A stretch of 64,000 bases of DNA from Microcella daejeonensis (lineage in GTDB: Bacteria > Actinomycetota > Actinomycetes > Actinomycetales > Microbacteriaceae): assembly GCF_026625045.1 (NCBI RefSeq), contig NZ_CP113089.1, positions 992,001 through 1,056,000 on the forward strand, written 5' to 3'. The notes under the pieces are model-generated. The model was not told where the DNA came from. It saw only the letters and a program-made list of their open reading frames with translations, and ran no database searches. The position numbers and the translations under genes are program-made. Below, piece after piece: positions 8,445 through 16,552 of the stretch; position 1 is the first letter of the stretch; each line of letters opens with the position of its first letter.

Positions 8445-9055
8445 GAGCGGGCGGCGTGCGTCGTCGAGGCGGCGGCGTCGGCGGCGGGACCGGCCGGTTC
8501 GAGCACCGTGAGGGCGAAGCTCGCCGGGGTGGCACCCGCGCAGGCGTAGGCGTGCGGCTCGTCGCCGGAGAAGGCGAGCGCGTCTCCCGCCGCCAGCTCG
8601 TGGTGCTCGTCGCCGACGGTGATGACGACCGCGCCGTCGAGCACGTGCAGCAGCTCGCGGCAGCCGGCGCGGTGCGGCTCGCTCGCGAGCCGGTCGCCGG
8701 GCTGCATCGTCCAGTGCCAGAGCTCGTGGATGACCGGGCCCGGCGCGGTGGCGACGAGGACGCCGCGGCCGCCGTGCTCGCCCTGCCAGAGCAGCGCTCC
8801 GTCGCCAGCGCGGGTGACCTGGGCGCCGGCGCTCCGGGGCTGGGCGACGAGCTCGGGCAGCCCGATGCCGAGCGCGTCGCTGAGTCGCAGCAGGGTGGCG
8901 ATGCTGGGGTTCGCGGCGCCCTGCTCGACGGTGACGAGCATCCGGCGGCTGACGGCGGATGCCTCGGCGAGCCGGTCGAGGGTCCAGTCGCGGCGGCGGC
9001 GCTCCTCGCGCACGCGCGCGCCGATCGCGAGGGCGAGGTCGTCGGGTGCGGGCAT
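8441..9055 (-). CDS. XRE-family regulator with C-terminal cupin sensor
   Basis: A 204-residue DNA-binding regulator. Residues about 5-70 form the helix-turn-helix (ARVREERRRRDWTLDRLAEAS...EQGAANPSIATLLRLSDALG), and residues about 110-185 form a cupin fold with ELWHWTMQPGDRL and GALLWQG segments. Such proteins sense a small metabolite and control transport or amino-acid genes. I use the ATG at 9055 (MPAPDDLALA), where family similarity begins; an ATG 30 bases upstream is possible. Direct repeats just upstream are the likely autoregulatory site. It is coupled to the EamA exporter by a 4-base overlap. Confidence 0.92.
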   Translation of the reverse strand: MPAPDDLALAIGARVREERRRRDWTLDRLAEASAVSRRMLVTVEQGAANPSIATLLRLSDALGIGLPELVAQPRSAGAQVTRAGDGALLWQGEHGGRGVLVATAPGPVIHELWHWTMQPGDRLASEPHRAGCRELLHVLDGAVVITVGDEHHELAAGDALAFSGDEPHAYACAGATPASFALTVLEPAGPAADAAASTTHAARS

Positions 9056-9059
9056 GCAG

Positions 9060-9083
9060 TGCACTCTACTGCACTTTGCGTGC
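9060..9083 (-). promoter_or_regulatory. Repeated TGCACT operator upstream of the XRE-cupin gene
   Basis: TGCACT occurs at 9060-9065 and 9069-9074, followed by GTGCA at 9079-9083. This gives three near-copies within 24 bases immediately ahead of the regulator start codon. The arrangement suits cooperative binding by the XRE protein and autoregulation of the regulator-exporter operon. Confidence 0.5.
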
Positions 9084-9292
9084 ATTCATGCGGATCGGGG
9101 CCGACCGGCGCACGCGAAGGATTGTTCGCATCGCGGTTCGCAAGATTGCAATGCGCACGAAACACCGCGAAACGGAGCGGAAACGGTCGGCGATTAGCGT
9201 TCACATTCCCAGCACCCGGGCGCGCCGACGCGAGCGCGCCCCCGGCGCGGTCGAGCGAGCAGAACGCCCCTTGAGGAAGGAACCGCAGCCGC

Positions 9293-11899
9293 ATGCTCGA
9301 CACCCCCGCCCAGCCCCGCCGAGGTCGCCGACGCCGATGGGCCTCGCTCGTCGCCACGGCGGCGCTCGCACTCGCCGCGCCGCTCACCCTCGCCGCCCCT
9401 GCCGCGGCCGCCCCGCCGGAGGTCGGCGCGCTGACCCTGACGGCGCCGTCCACCGCGACCGTCGGGGATGTCGTGGAGGTCGCGATCGACGCGACCGCCG
9501 CCGTCGACCTCTTCGCCTACTCGCTGACGCTCGACTACGACCCGGCCCTGCTGCTCCTCGACACGCGCAGCCTCGTGACGCCCGAGGGCGGCTTCGGCGC
9601 GCTGAGCGCCGAGGCCGGTGCGATCACCATCACCGGCACCCGGCTGGGCACCTCGCCCGGGCTCGTCGGGCCGCAGACGCTCGCCGTGCTGCGATTCACC
9701 GCGCTCACCGCCGGATCGACCTCGTTCGCCCTCACGAGCGCCGAGCTCGTGAGCACGACGAGCGAGGCGGCCTCCCCGGCGCTCCCCGCGGCAGCGGCCA
9801 TCGAGGTCGAGGCGGCACCGGGCGTGACCCCGACTCCGACCGACCCGCCCGCACCCGCTCCGGCGCCCGGTACCGGGACGGGGAGCGGCGCGGCACCGGC
9901 TGGCGGATCGCAGAGCGGCGGCGGATCGCTCTCCGCCACGGGGCCGGATACGGCGATGACGACGACCCTCGGCGCCCTCGCGCTGGCGTCCATCATCGCC
10001 GGCGCGGTGCTCGTCGCCGGCCGACGCCGGAGGCTCGCCGCGACCGTCGAGGGGGCGGAGGGCGCGAGCGGGGCATCCCGAACCGCACTGCGCTCGACGG
10101 CGGCCCTCGCCATCGGCGCGGTCGCCACCGCGGGCGCCGTGGTGTCGATGCCCGCCCCGGCGGAGGCGGCGGTCGTTCCCGCTCCCTTCCTGATGCCCTT
10201 CTACACGGAGCTCGATCTGACGGGCGACGCGCGCGTCGACGCCGCCGATCTGACCGAGGCGGTCGGCCTCGTCGGCCTCACCGACGGCGACGCCGGCTGG
10301 CTCGACGCGGCGCTGCTCGACGGCGACGTCGACGGCGCGATCACGCTGCTCGATCTGGCCGCGCTCTCGCAGCGCATCATCTACGACGACGGCCCCTTCG
10401 AGCTCGTCGAGGCGACCGCGATCGACATGCAGGCGGCCATGAACGCCGGCGTCGTCACCTCGGTGGGGATCACCGAGCAGTACCTCGCCCGCATCACCGC
10501 GTACGACCGCACCCTCGTCGACATGGCGACGGGCGGACGCGCGCTCAACTCGATCATCACGGTCGGCGGCGAGACGGCGCTCGCCGCGGCGGCGGAGGCG
10601 GACGCCATCCGAGCGGAGCAGGGCATGATCAGCCCGCTGCTGGGGATCCCCGTCGCGGTGAAGGACAACTACAACACCGTCGACATGGTCACGACGGCCG
10701 GCTGCGGCTGCTGGGACGACAACCAGACCACGACCGACGCGACCATGGTGGCGGGCCTGCGCGACGCGGGGGCGATCGTGCTCGCGAAGGCGAGCCTGGA
10801 CGAGTTCGCCTTCGGGTTCTCGTCGGAGTTCTCGTCGTTCCAGTCGGCGGGCACCTCGACCCTGGTCGCGAGCCCGTACCTGACCGCCTTCACCGCCGGC
10901 GGCTCGAGCGGCGGCACGGGAGCGGCGATCGCGGCGAACCTCGCCGGCATCGGCTTCGGCACCGACACCGGAGGCTCGATCCGCGTGCCGGCGACGTACA
11001 ACCAGCTGGTGGGCGTGCGCCCGACGGTCGGTCTCGCCAGCCGCGCGGGCATCATCCCGCTCGCGCTCAGCCAGGACACCGGCGGGCCGATCACCCGCAC
11101 GGTGCTCGACGCGGCCATCGCGATGGACGCCGTCGTGGGGGTCGACCCGCTCGACCCGGTCACGAGCCGACAGGAGGGGCTCGTTCCGACGTCGTACACC
11201 TCGTACCTCGACCCCGAGGCCCTCGACGGCGCCCGCATCGGATTCGTCGCCTCCATGGTCGGCACCAACCCGACCACCGTGCGGCTCTGGGCCGAGGCGC
11301 GCGCGCAGCTCGAGGCGATGGGCGCGACCGTCGTCGAGGTGCCCGGCTCGACCGAGTTCTCCGCCGTGCTCGCCGAGCCGAGCGGCAGCACGAACGAGTT
11401 CCAGCACGACCTGGACGCGTACATCGCGGACCACCTGGATCCGGACGTGGCGGCCCGCAGTCTGCAGGGCATCCTCGACAGCGGCCGGTACGTGCCCTCG
11501 CGGCAGAACACGTACATCTCGCGCGCCGCGGTCACCGAGGAGACCTACCAGGCCTGGGCCGGGCCGGAGGGCACGCACACGATCGCCCTCGCCACGGGCA
11601 AGCAGACGGTGACGGGGATGCTCGACGGGAACGATCTCGACGCGCTCATCTACCCCTCCGGCACCCCCTACGGGACGCAGGGCACGAACATGCGCCTGAG
11701 CCCGAACTCGGGGATGCCCGCCGTCACGGTGCCGATGGGCCAGGCCTCCTCGACCGAGGCGCGCGCCGGGGCCGGGGTCAACCTCGAGTTCCTCGGCCGC
11801 GACTTCGATGAGGGAGCCCTGCTGGGTCTCGCGTACGCCTTCGAGCAGGCGACGCAGCACCGCGTGGCGCCGCCGCTCTACGGGCCGCTGCCCGAGTAG
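9293..11899 (+). CDS. Secreted fusion: cohesin, sortase-like anchor, dockerin-like repeat, amidase
   Basis: An 868-residue mosaic in one uninterrupted frame. (1) A twin-Arg-rich export signal at residues 1-40 ends in APAAAA. (2) Residues about 45-180 are a cohesin-type beta domain (VGDVVEVAIDA, YSLTLDYDPALLLLD). (3) A Pro/Gly/Ser linker is followed by the sortase-like motif LSATG at 213-217, a membrane helix and RRRR. (4) A second export-like segment at about 275-298 ends AEA. (5) A dockerin-like calcium repeat pair lies at about 305-365 (DLTGDARVDAADL, DGDVDGAITLLDL). (6) An amidase-signature domain follows, with Lys457, GGSSGG at 536-541 and nucleophile Ser562 in GGSIR. The catalytic triad is intact. 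Exported amidases may act on cell-wall or extracellular amides; the substrate is unknown. Two originally separate genes seem to have been joined. Confidence 0.85.
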   Translation: MLDTPAQPRRGRRRRWASLVATAALALAAPLTLAAPAAAAPPEVGALTLTAPSTATVGDVVEVAIDATAAVDLFAYSLTLDYDPALLLLDTRSLVTPEGGFGALSAEAGAITITGTRLGTSPGLVGPQTLAVLRFTALTAGSTSFALTSAELVSTTSEAASPALPAAAAIEVEAAPGVTPTPTDPPAPAPAPGTGTGSGAAPAGGSQSGGGSLSATGPDTAMTTTLGALALASIIAGAVLVAGRRRRLAATVEGAEGASGASRTALRSTAALAIGAVATAGAVVSMPAPAEAAVVPAPFLMPFYTELDLTGDARVDAADLTEAVGLVGLTDGDAGWLDAALLDGDVDGAITLLDLAALSQRIIYDDGPFELVEATAIDMQAAMNAGVVTSVGITEQYLARITAYDRTLVDMATGGRALNSIITVGGETALAAAAEADAIRAEQGMISPLLGIPVAVKDNYNTVDMVTTAGCGCWDDNQTTTDATMVAGLRDAGAIVLAKASLDEFAFGFSSEFSSFQSAGTSTLVASPYLTAFTAGGSSGGTGAAIAANLAGIGFGTDTGGSIRVPATYNQLVGVRPTVGLASRAGIIPLALSQDTGGPITRTVLDAAIAMDAVVGVDPLDPVTSRQEGLVPTSYTSYLDPEALDGARIGFVASMVGTNPTTVRLWAEARAQLEAMGATVVEVPGSTEFSAVLAEPSGSTNEFQHDLDAYIADHLDPDVAARSLQGILDSGRYVPSRQNTYISRAAVTEETYQAWAGPEGTHTIALATGKQTVTGMLDGNDLDALIYPSGTPYGTQGTNMRLSPNSGMPAVTVPMGQASSTEARAGAGVNLEFLGRDFDEGALLGLAYAFEQATQHRVAPPLYGPLPE

Positions 11900-11912
11900 C
11901 GAGCGGCACCCA

Positions 11913-11959
11913 GGGGCGTCTTCGGTCGAGCGCAGTCCGCGCGAGGCCGGGGACGCCCC
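11913..11959 (+). terminator. Weak inverted repeat after the cohesin-amidase gene
   Basis: GGGGCGTC (11913-11920) pairs with GACGCCCC (11952-11959) across a long 31-base loop, between two convergent genes. The position suits a terminator, but the loop is long, so support is modest. Confidence 0.35.
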
Positions 11960-11996
11960 GCGTGCGCGGGACCTCGAGGCTCGTCCGCGGAACGGC

Positions 11997-12572
11997 TCAG
12001 TGCGCGCTGACCTGCTGGAGCGCGGTCCGCGCTCGCGGCAGCGCCTGCCGCAGGTGGTCGGCGAGCGGGACGCTGTCGCTCTCGTCCAGCCACGTCCGGA
12101 GCGACGAGCGGAACAGCGCGAACCCGATGGCGGCGAGCAGCTCGGCATCGCCCCGCTCGAAGCCGCGCTGCCGCAGGGCGCCGGCGACCTCCTGCTGCCA
12201 GCGCGCCTGCTTCGCGAGCTCGCGCCCGAGCAGGGGCACCTCGGCCTCGATCAGCGCCTGCCGCTGGCGCATCATCGGGCGCGTCGGCTCCATGACTTCG
12301 GCGAGGCGGGTGAGGGCGTGCTCCATGAGCCGGTCGGCCTGCTGCGGTCCTTCGGGCTCAGCGATGGCGGTGAGCAGCTGCGGCAGCAGGGCGTCGTCCT
12401 CAGCGAAGAGCACCTCCTCCTTGTCGCGGAAGTGGCGGAAGAAGGTGCGCCCGGTGACGCCCGCGTGCGCGGCGATCTGGTCGATGGTGGTCGCGGCGAA
12501 GCCCTGCTCGCCGAAGAGCGCGAAGGCGGCCTCCACGAGGCGCTCGCGGGTTCCGTCACTCCAGCGGGGCAT
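11997..12572 (-). CDS. TetR-family transcriptional regulator
   Basis: A 191-residue repressor. The N-terminal helix-turn-helix at residues about 8-55 reads RERLVEAAFALFGEQGFAATT...AGVTGRTFFRHFRDKEEVL, the TetR_N signature. The rest is an all-helical ligand pocket without recognised specificity. It is divergent from a short-chain dehydrogenase, and the 50-base gap holds a palindrome (12591-12605), so the dehydrogenase is its likely target. The ATG at 12572 is the first codon before the conserved region. Confidence 0.93.
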   Translation of the reverse strand: MPRWSDGTRERLVEAAFALFGEQGFAATTIDQIAAHAGVTGRTFFRHFRDKEEVLFAEDDALLPQLLTAIAEPEGPQQADRLMEHALTRLAEVMEPTRPMMRQRQALIEAEVPLLGRELAKQARWQQEVAGALRQRGFERGDAELLAAIGFALFRSSLRTWLDESDSVPLADHLRQALPRARTALQQVSAH

Positions 12573-12590
12573 CCCCTCACTCTAGTCTTG

Positions 12591-12605
12591 TGTCAGCAAC
12601 TGACA
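12591..12605. promoter_or_regulatory. TetR operator palindrome
   Basis: A perfect inverted repeat, TGTCAG-CAA-CTGACA, lies midway between the divergent tetR-like and short-chain dehydrogenase starts. A nearby direct repeat TCATGACA (12621-12628 and 12631-12638) overlaps the dehydrogenase start codon. The palindrome is the expected shape for a TetR dimer site controlling both genes. Confidence 0.6.
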
Positions 12606-12622
12606 TCACCTATCCTGCCGTC

Positions 12623-13618
12623 ATGACAGATCATGACATCACCAGTCCTACGGTGCTGCTCACCGGCCCGACGAGCGGCATCGGCGCCGGGATGCTCGCC
12701 GAACTCATCCGTCATCCCTCACGCCCCCGGCTCCTGCTGCTGGCACGCGATCGCGCGGCTCTCGATCGCGCCCTCGGCACGGCTCGCGCCGCCGGCCTCG
12801 AGTCGCACGGCGTCGCCGTCGACCTCGCCGACCTCCGCAGCGTCCGCATCGCGCTGGAGCAGGTGCGCGGCCTGCTGGGCCGCGGTCCGGCCGCACGCGG
12901 CATCGACGTCACCCTTCTCAACGCCGGCGCGCAGTTCACCGATCGTCGGCGCACCGGCGTGCAGGGCTGGGAGCTGACATTCACGGTCAACGTCATCGCC
13001 CAGCACCTCCTCCTGCGGGGCATCGCCCCCGTGCTCGCGCCGGCGGGGCACGTCGTACTCATGGGATCGTCGACCCACCGCGGCAAGCGGGCATCCTTCG
13101 GTCTCGTCCCCGACCCGATCTGGCGATCGCCGCAGGAGCTCGCGACCGCCGAGCCGGCGCCCACCGGCGTCGAGCGCTTCGCCGCTGAGCGCGAGCAGGG
13201 GGGCGTGGCGTACGCGACGAGCAAGCTCGCGCTCGTCACGCTCTCGCACGGGTGGGCCGAGCGGCTCAGTGCGGTGGGAGGGCGACTCAACACCTACGAT
13301 CCGGGCCTGGTCGCCGGCACCGGGCTCGGCAAGGACATGCCGGGGTACATGTACTGGGTGTGGAAGCACCTCATGCCGGCGATGCGCGTCCTGCCCGGAG
13401 CGACCTCGGTGCCCGTGACCGCGCGGCACGCGGTGGCGCTCGGGCTCGGCGAGGAGCATCCCGAACTGCACGGCGGGTACGTCGAGATCGGTCGTCGCAC
13501 CGAGGCGGAGGCCGTCACGCGCGATGCGGCGCGTCGACGGGCATTGGAGGAGTGGCTCGATGCGGCGACGGCGCCCTACCTGCCCTCGAGCCCGGTCACG
13601 GAGGCGTCGGCCCGCTAG
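12623..13618 (+). CDS. Short-chain dehydrogenase/reductase
   Basis: A 331-residue SDR oxidoreductase. The cofactor motif TGPTSGIGAG is at residues about 13-22, the NAG of LLNAGAQ follows, and the catalytic YATSK sits near residue 205 with an upstream Ser (GSSTHR). The long insertion between Ser and Tyr resembles retinol dehydrogenase / protochlorophyllide reductase-like SDRs. The ATG at 12623 is used; the open frame extends to a GTG at 12590 but that overlaps the TetR operator. It is probably repressed by the divergent TetR protein. The substrate is unknown. Its stop codon interlocks with the convergent RNase H stop (CTAG). Confidence 0.9.
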   Translation: MTDHDITSPTVLLTGPTSGIGAGMLAELIRHPSRPRLLLLARDRAALDRALGTARAAGLESHGVAVDLADLRSVRIALEQVRGLLGRGPAARGIDVTLLNAGAQFTDRRRTGVQGWELTFTVNVIAQHLLLRGIAPVLAPAGHVVLMGSSTHRGKRASFGLVPDPIWRSPQELATAEPAPTGVERFAAEREQGGVAYATSKLALVTLSHGWAERLSAVGGRLNTYDPGLVAGTGLGKDMPGYMYWVWKHLMPAMRVLPGATSVPVTARHAVALGLGEEHPELHGGYVEIGRRTEAEAVTRDAARRRALEEWLDAATAPYLPSSPVTEASAR

Positions 13619-14286
13619 ATCAGGTCGCGCAGCGCCTGCTCGAGCGAGACGCCCTGAGCGCGGGCGCGCTGCTCGAGGCGGGCGGCCTGCTCGGGCGAGA
13701 GCGCGAGGGGAGCGGACGCCGCGGCGGGTGCCGACGCGGCCGGAGCGGGTGCGGCGTCGAGCTCGTCGAAGAGGGTGGGGGCGCGATCCGGCGCGACGAG
13801 GGCGGCCGAGCCGGCGCGAGCGCCGCCGGGGAACCCGGGGCCGGTCGGCACGGCCGCGCGGCGCTGGTAGGCCTCCGCCGCGGCGCGAGCACGGGCATCC
13901 GCCGCCTCGTTGAGGGTGTGGCCCATGTGGCCCTTGACCCACTCGAAGCGGTAGCGGCGACCGACGATCGCGGCGTCGAGCTGCTTCAGCAGATCGACGT
14001 TCAGCACCGGCTTGCCGTCGCTCTTGCGCCACCCCTTGCGCTTCCAGCCGGGCATCCACTGCGTGATGCAGTTGATGACGTACTGGCTGTCGCACAGGAT
14101 GTGCAGGTCGTCGTCGAGGTGCTCGGTGGCCCGGAAGAGATCGAGCACGGCCATCAGCTCGCCCTGGTTGTTGGTGGCGTGAGGCCAGCCGCCGGCCGCC
14201 CAGCGGTCGTCGTCGACGTACCAGGCCCAGCCGGCGGGGCCGGGGTTCCCGAGTGCGGAACCGTCGGCCGCTGCTGTGATCGTCAT
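13615..14286 (-). CDS. rnhA: Ribonuclease HI with C-terminal extension
   Basis: Cleaves RNA in RNA-DNA hybrids. Residues 1-150 are the RNase HI fold with the acidic catalytic set: Asp in TAAADGSALGNPG, Glu in NNQGELMAV, Asp in LCDSQYVIN and Asp in NEAADARARA; the basic KRKGWRKSDGKPV handle is also present. A further 70 residues are an Ala/Pro-rich linker ending in a helix (LSPEQAARLEQRA). That tail is absent from E. coli RNase HI. The ATG at 14286 begins the conserved strand (MTITAAADGSA). Confidence 0.95.
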   Translation of the reverse strand: MTITAAADGSALGNPGPAGWAWYVDDDRWAAGGWPHATNNQGELMAVLDLFRATEHLDDDLHILCDSQYVINCITQWMPGWKRKGWRKSDGKPVLNVDLLKQLDAAIVGRRYRFEWVKGHMGHTLNEAADARARAAAEAYQRRAAVPTGPGFPGGARAGSAALVAPDRAPTLFDELDAAPAPAASAPAAASAPLALSPEQAARLEQRARAQGVSLEQALRDLI

Positions 14287-14335
14287 CGGCTCCAGCGTAC
14301 CGATCGCCGCGGGGCGCGGAGCCCGGCGGCACCGC

Positions 14336-15226
14336 TCATCCGGGCGGCGGGGGCAGCGTCGGTCTCGACCGCGTCGACCGCTCGGGCTGCGGCTTCTGCA
14401 CCGCGAACTCGCCGCCGACGCGACCGCCGAAGGGGCGGCCGTGGTCGGCGAACTCCTCGCGGAAGAAGGCGAGCCGCCAGTCGCCCAGCGCGATGAGCGC
14501 ACCGGTGCGCAGGATGCGCCCGTCCGGCGGCTGATCGAGCAGCACCGGCGCCCCGTCGCGCAACCGGGGGTCGGTGAGGTGCAGCACGTACTCGTCGTCG
14601 TCGGTGTGGACGATCCGCGCGTGCTCCGCCTCGAGACCCGGCAGCACGAGGTCGGCGGAGGGCGATGAGCCGATGCGCGTGACCTCCGGCAGGAGGGCGA
14701 ACTCCCGGGGAGGCTTGCCGTCCCACGTGCCCGATGCCACGGCGAAGATCAGCCTCGGCCGACCCGAGCCGGGCAGGTAGTGCGTCGTCGTGACGCGGCG
14801 GTGCGAGCCCCGCATGACCGTGGGGGCGAGGGGCAGCAGCGTCGGGGGCGGGAGCGTGATGGACTGCGCATCGGGGGAGCGCCCGTCGCGGCGCAGCGCG
14901 CGGAGCGCCCCCAGCGAGCCGAGCCTCAGATGCGGCGACCTGCTGATCAGCCGCTGGAACCACGGGGCGCGCACGGCGCCGGCGGTGCCGACGACCCCGT
15001 GACGGGTGCGCAGCGAGGCCGTGAGCCCGAGGCGGGCGAGCTCCGCGCCGACCGTTCGCGCCAGCGCGAGGCTGGAGCGGGTGCCGGGCAGCCGGACCAT
15101 GCCCTCGTCGAGGGTCACCGTCGCGTGGGTGCCGTTCGCCGAGACCGTGCCGGCGAGCGGGCCACCGCCGTCGGCGCCCTGCACGGCGAAGCGCAGATCG
15201 ATCTCGAGGCGCGGAGTGACGGCCAC
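14336..15226 (-). CDS. FHA-like domain protein, function unknown
   Basis: A 296-residue protein with a GTG start. The C-terminal third (about residues 185-265) resembles an FHA domain: LLPEVTRIGSSPSADLVLP, EAEHARIVH, and a later GRILRTGALIALGDWRLAFF. The classical Ser/Thr-Asn-Gly loop is degenerate (DPRLRDGAPVLL), so phosphothreonine binding is uncertain. The N-terminal half is beta-rich with a central basic stretch and matches nothing I recognise. It follows the small upstream gene by 2 bases, forming a two-gene operon. Confidence 0.7.
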   Translation of the reverse strand: MAVTPRLEIDLRFAVQGADGGGPLAGTVSANGTHATVTLDEGMVRLPGTRSSLALARTVGAELARLGLTASLRTRHGVVGTAGAVRAPWFQRLISRSPHLRLGSLGALRALRRDGRSPDAQSITLPPPTLLPLAPTVMRGSHRRVTTTHYLPGSGRPRLIFAVASGTWDGKPPREFALLPEVTRIGSSPSADLVLPGLEAEHARIVHTDDDEYVLHLTDPRLRDGAPVLLDQPPDGRILRTGALIALGDWRLAFFREEFADHGRPFGGRVGGEFAVQKPQPERSTRSRPTLPPPPG

Positions 15227-15228
15227 GC

Positions 15229-15489
15229 TCAGCTGCGGTGCGGGTCAGCCCCGGCCGCGACGTCGTCACTGGTGGTGACGCGCAGGGTTCCGTCGAACTT
15301 CCAGGTGGCTCGGGGCGCATCGGGCCCGATGTCGCGCGGCACCTCGACCGTCATGTCGACGAAGGTGTAGTTCACCGCGGCACCGCGACCGGTCAGGTAC
15401 GACCACATCTCGCGCCCCAGGTCGGTCCAGTCCTGGATGACACGGCCGTCCGGTCCGATCCCGGGAGTCCCACTCGTTGCGTCAGCCAT
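15229..15489 (-). CDS. Small orphan protein paired with FHA-like gene
   Basis: An 86-residue soluble protein (start MADATSGTPGIGPDG). It contains a Trp-rich helical part (VIQDWTDLGREMWSYL) and a beta-rich part (YTFVDMTVEVPRD, ATWKFDGTLRVTT). No family is recognised. It lies 2 bases upstream of the FHA-like gene, so the two are probably co-expressed and may act together. Confidence 0.6.
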   Translation of the reverse strand: MADATSGTPGIGPDGRVIQDWTDLGREMWSYLTGRGAAVNYTFVDMTVEVPRDIGPDAPRATWKFDGTLRVTTSDDVAAGADPHRS

Positions 15490-15529
15490 GCCGTCATCCC
15501 TTTGCGTCGTCGTCGGAGGAGCGTTGGCC

Positions 15530-16552
15530 TCACCGTAGACCGGGGCTCGACGGCCGCCCTCGTCTCCCAGCGAACTCGCGGTGCTGCCGCACCGACTGCT
15601 CGGGATGCGCGGCCGCCGCCCGGTCGCCGAGGGCGACGAGCACCATGTGCGGCACCGTGAGTGCCGCGAGGCCGATGAAGACGACCTGCAGGAGGCGGTC
15701 GTCGAGGGATGGGCCTGCGCCGGTCGTCGCGAGGAAGACGGCGGCGCCCGCGACCGGGATCACGGTGTAGGCCACGACGACGAGCGCGAGGGTGCGGCGG
15801 GGGGTCGCGGCCTCCTCGACGAAGCCCTCGCGCAGGTGCCGTGCGCTGTGCAGCGTGCAGAAGTAGACGATGAAGAACATCAGCGGCGGCGCGAGCAGGC
15901 CGAGCGCGGCCGTGGCCACGAGCTCGAGCCCCTCGTGCGGCGCGCGGCGGGCGGCGAGCGCGGCGACGACGACGAGCGCGATGAGCAGCGCCGGGCCGAG
16001 GGCGGCCTGCACCGCGGCGACCTGGCGCGCGCCCTCGCCCGCGAGCACGGCGTAGAGGTCGGCGACGGCCTGCTCGTCGCGCAGGGCGGGCATGCTCAGC
16101 AGGGCGGCTCCGGCGAGGGTGCGCGCGATCGGGCGGGCGACCCGGCCGCTCGCGCGATGCCAGTCGCCGCCGAAGTGCACGGCCGAGACGGTGAGGAAGA
16201 GCACGAGGCTCGGCACCGGCGCGAGCAGCCACAGGCCCAGGACGGCGACCGCCACGGCCCCGTAGCCGAGGTTGAACACCGCGAAGCCGATCGGCCCCCG
16301 CCAGTAGCCGAGCCGGCGCGCGATGAGCGGATCGAGTGCGCCGTGCGGCAGCCCGAGCACCGTGGCGAGCACGGCGATGACGGCGATCTGCAGCGCGATC
16401 GGCGGCTCGGGCGCCGCGAGCAGGAAGGCGAGCGCCGTCGCGAGGGCGGCGACGAGGAAGACGAGGGTCTCGGGCGGGCGACGGGATGCCCCGGCCGGGG
16501 CCGCGCTCGGCGCGGGGGCTCTCCGGCGCGCGCGGGGTGCCGCGAGCGTCAT
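15530..16552 (-). CDS. blh: Brp/Blh-family beta-carotene 15,15'-dioxygenase (retinal-forming)
   Basis: An integral membrane iron dioxygenase of 340 residues that cleaves beta-carotene into two retinal molecules. It has about eight hydrophobic helices and the conserved His set of the family: GLPHGALDPLIA, AVHFGGDWH and LHSARHLREGF. The ATG at 16552 overlaps the stop of the lycopene cyclase gene (ATGA), so substrate synthesis and cleavage are coupled. A leading Ala/Pro/Arg-rich 30-residue segment precedes the first helix. Retinal implies a microbial rhodopsin, which is not in this window. Confidence 0.93.
   Translation of the reverse strand: MTLAAPRARRRAPAPSAAPAGASRRPPETLVFLVAALATALAFLLAAPEPPIALQIAVIAVLATVLGLPHGALDPLIARRLGYWRGPIGFAVFNLGYGAVAVAVLGLWLLAPVPSLVLFLTVSAVHFGGDWHRASGRVARPIARTLAGAALLSMPALRDEQAVADLYAVLAGEGARQVAAVQAALGPALLIALVVVAALAARRAPHEGLELVATAALGLLAPPLMFFIVYFCTLHSARHLREGFVEEAATPRRTLALVVVAYTVIPVAGAAVFLATTGAGPSLDDRLLQVVFIGLAALTVPHMVLVALGDRAAAAHPEQSVRQHREFAGRRGRPSSPGLR

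Noticed and set aside
9194..12148. Minus-strand open frame of 984 codons across the cohesin-amidase gene
   Set aside because: The translation is low-complexity Arg/Gly/Glu sequence, while the plus strand encodes complete cohesin and amidase domains.
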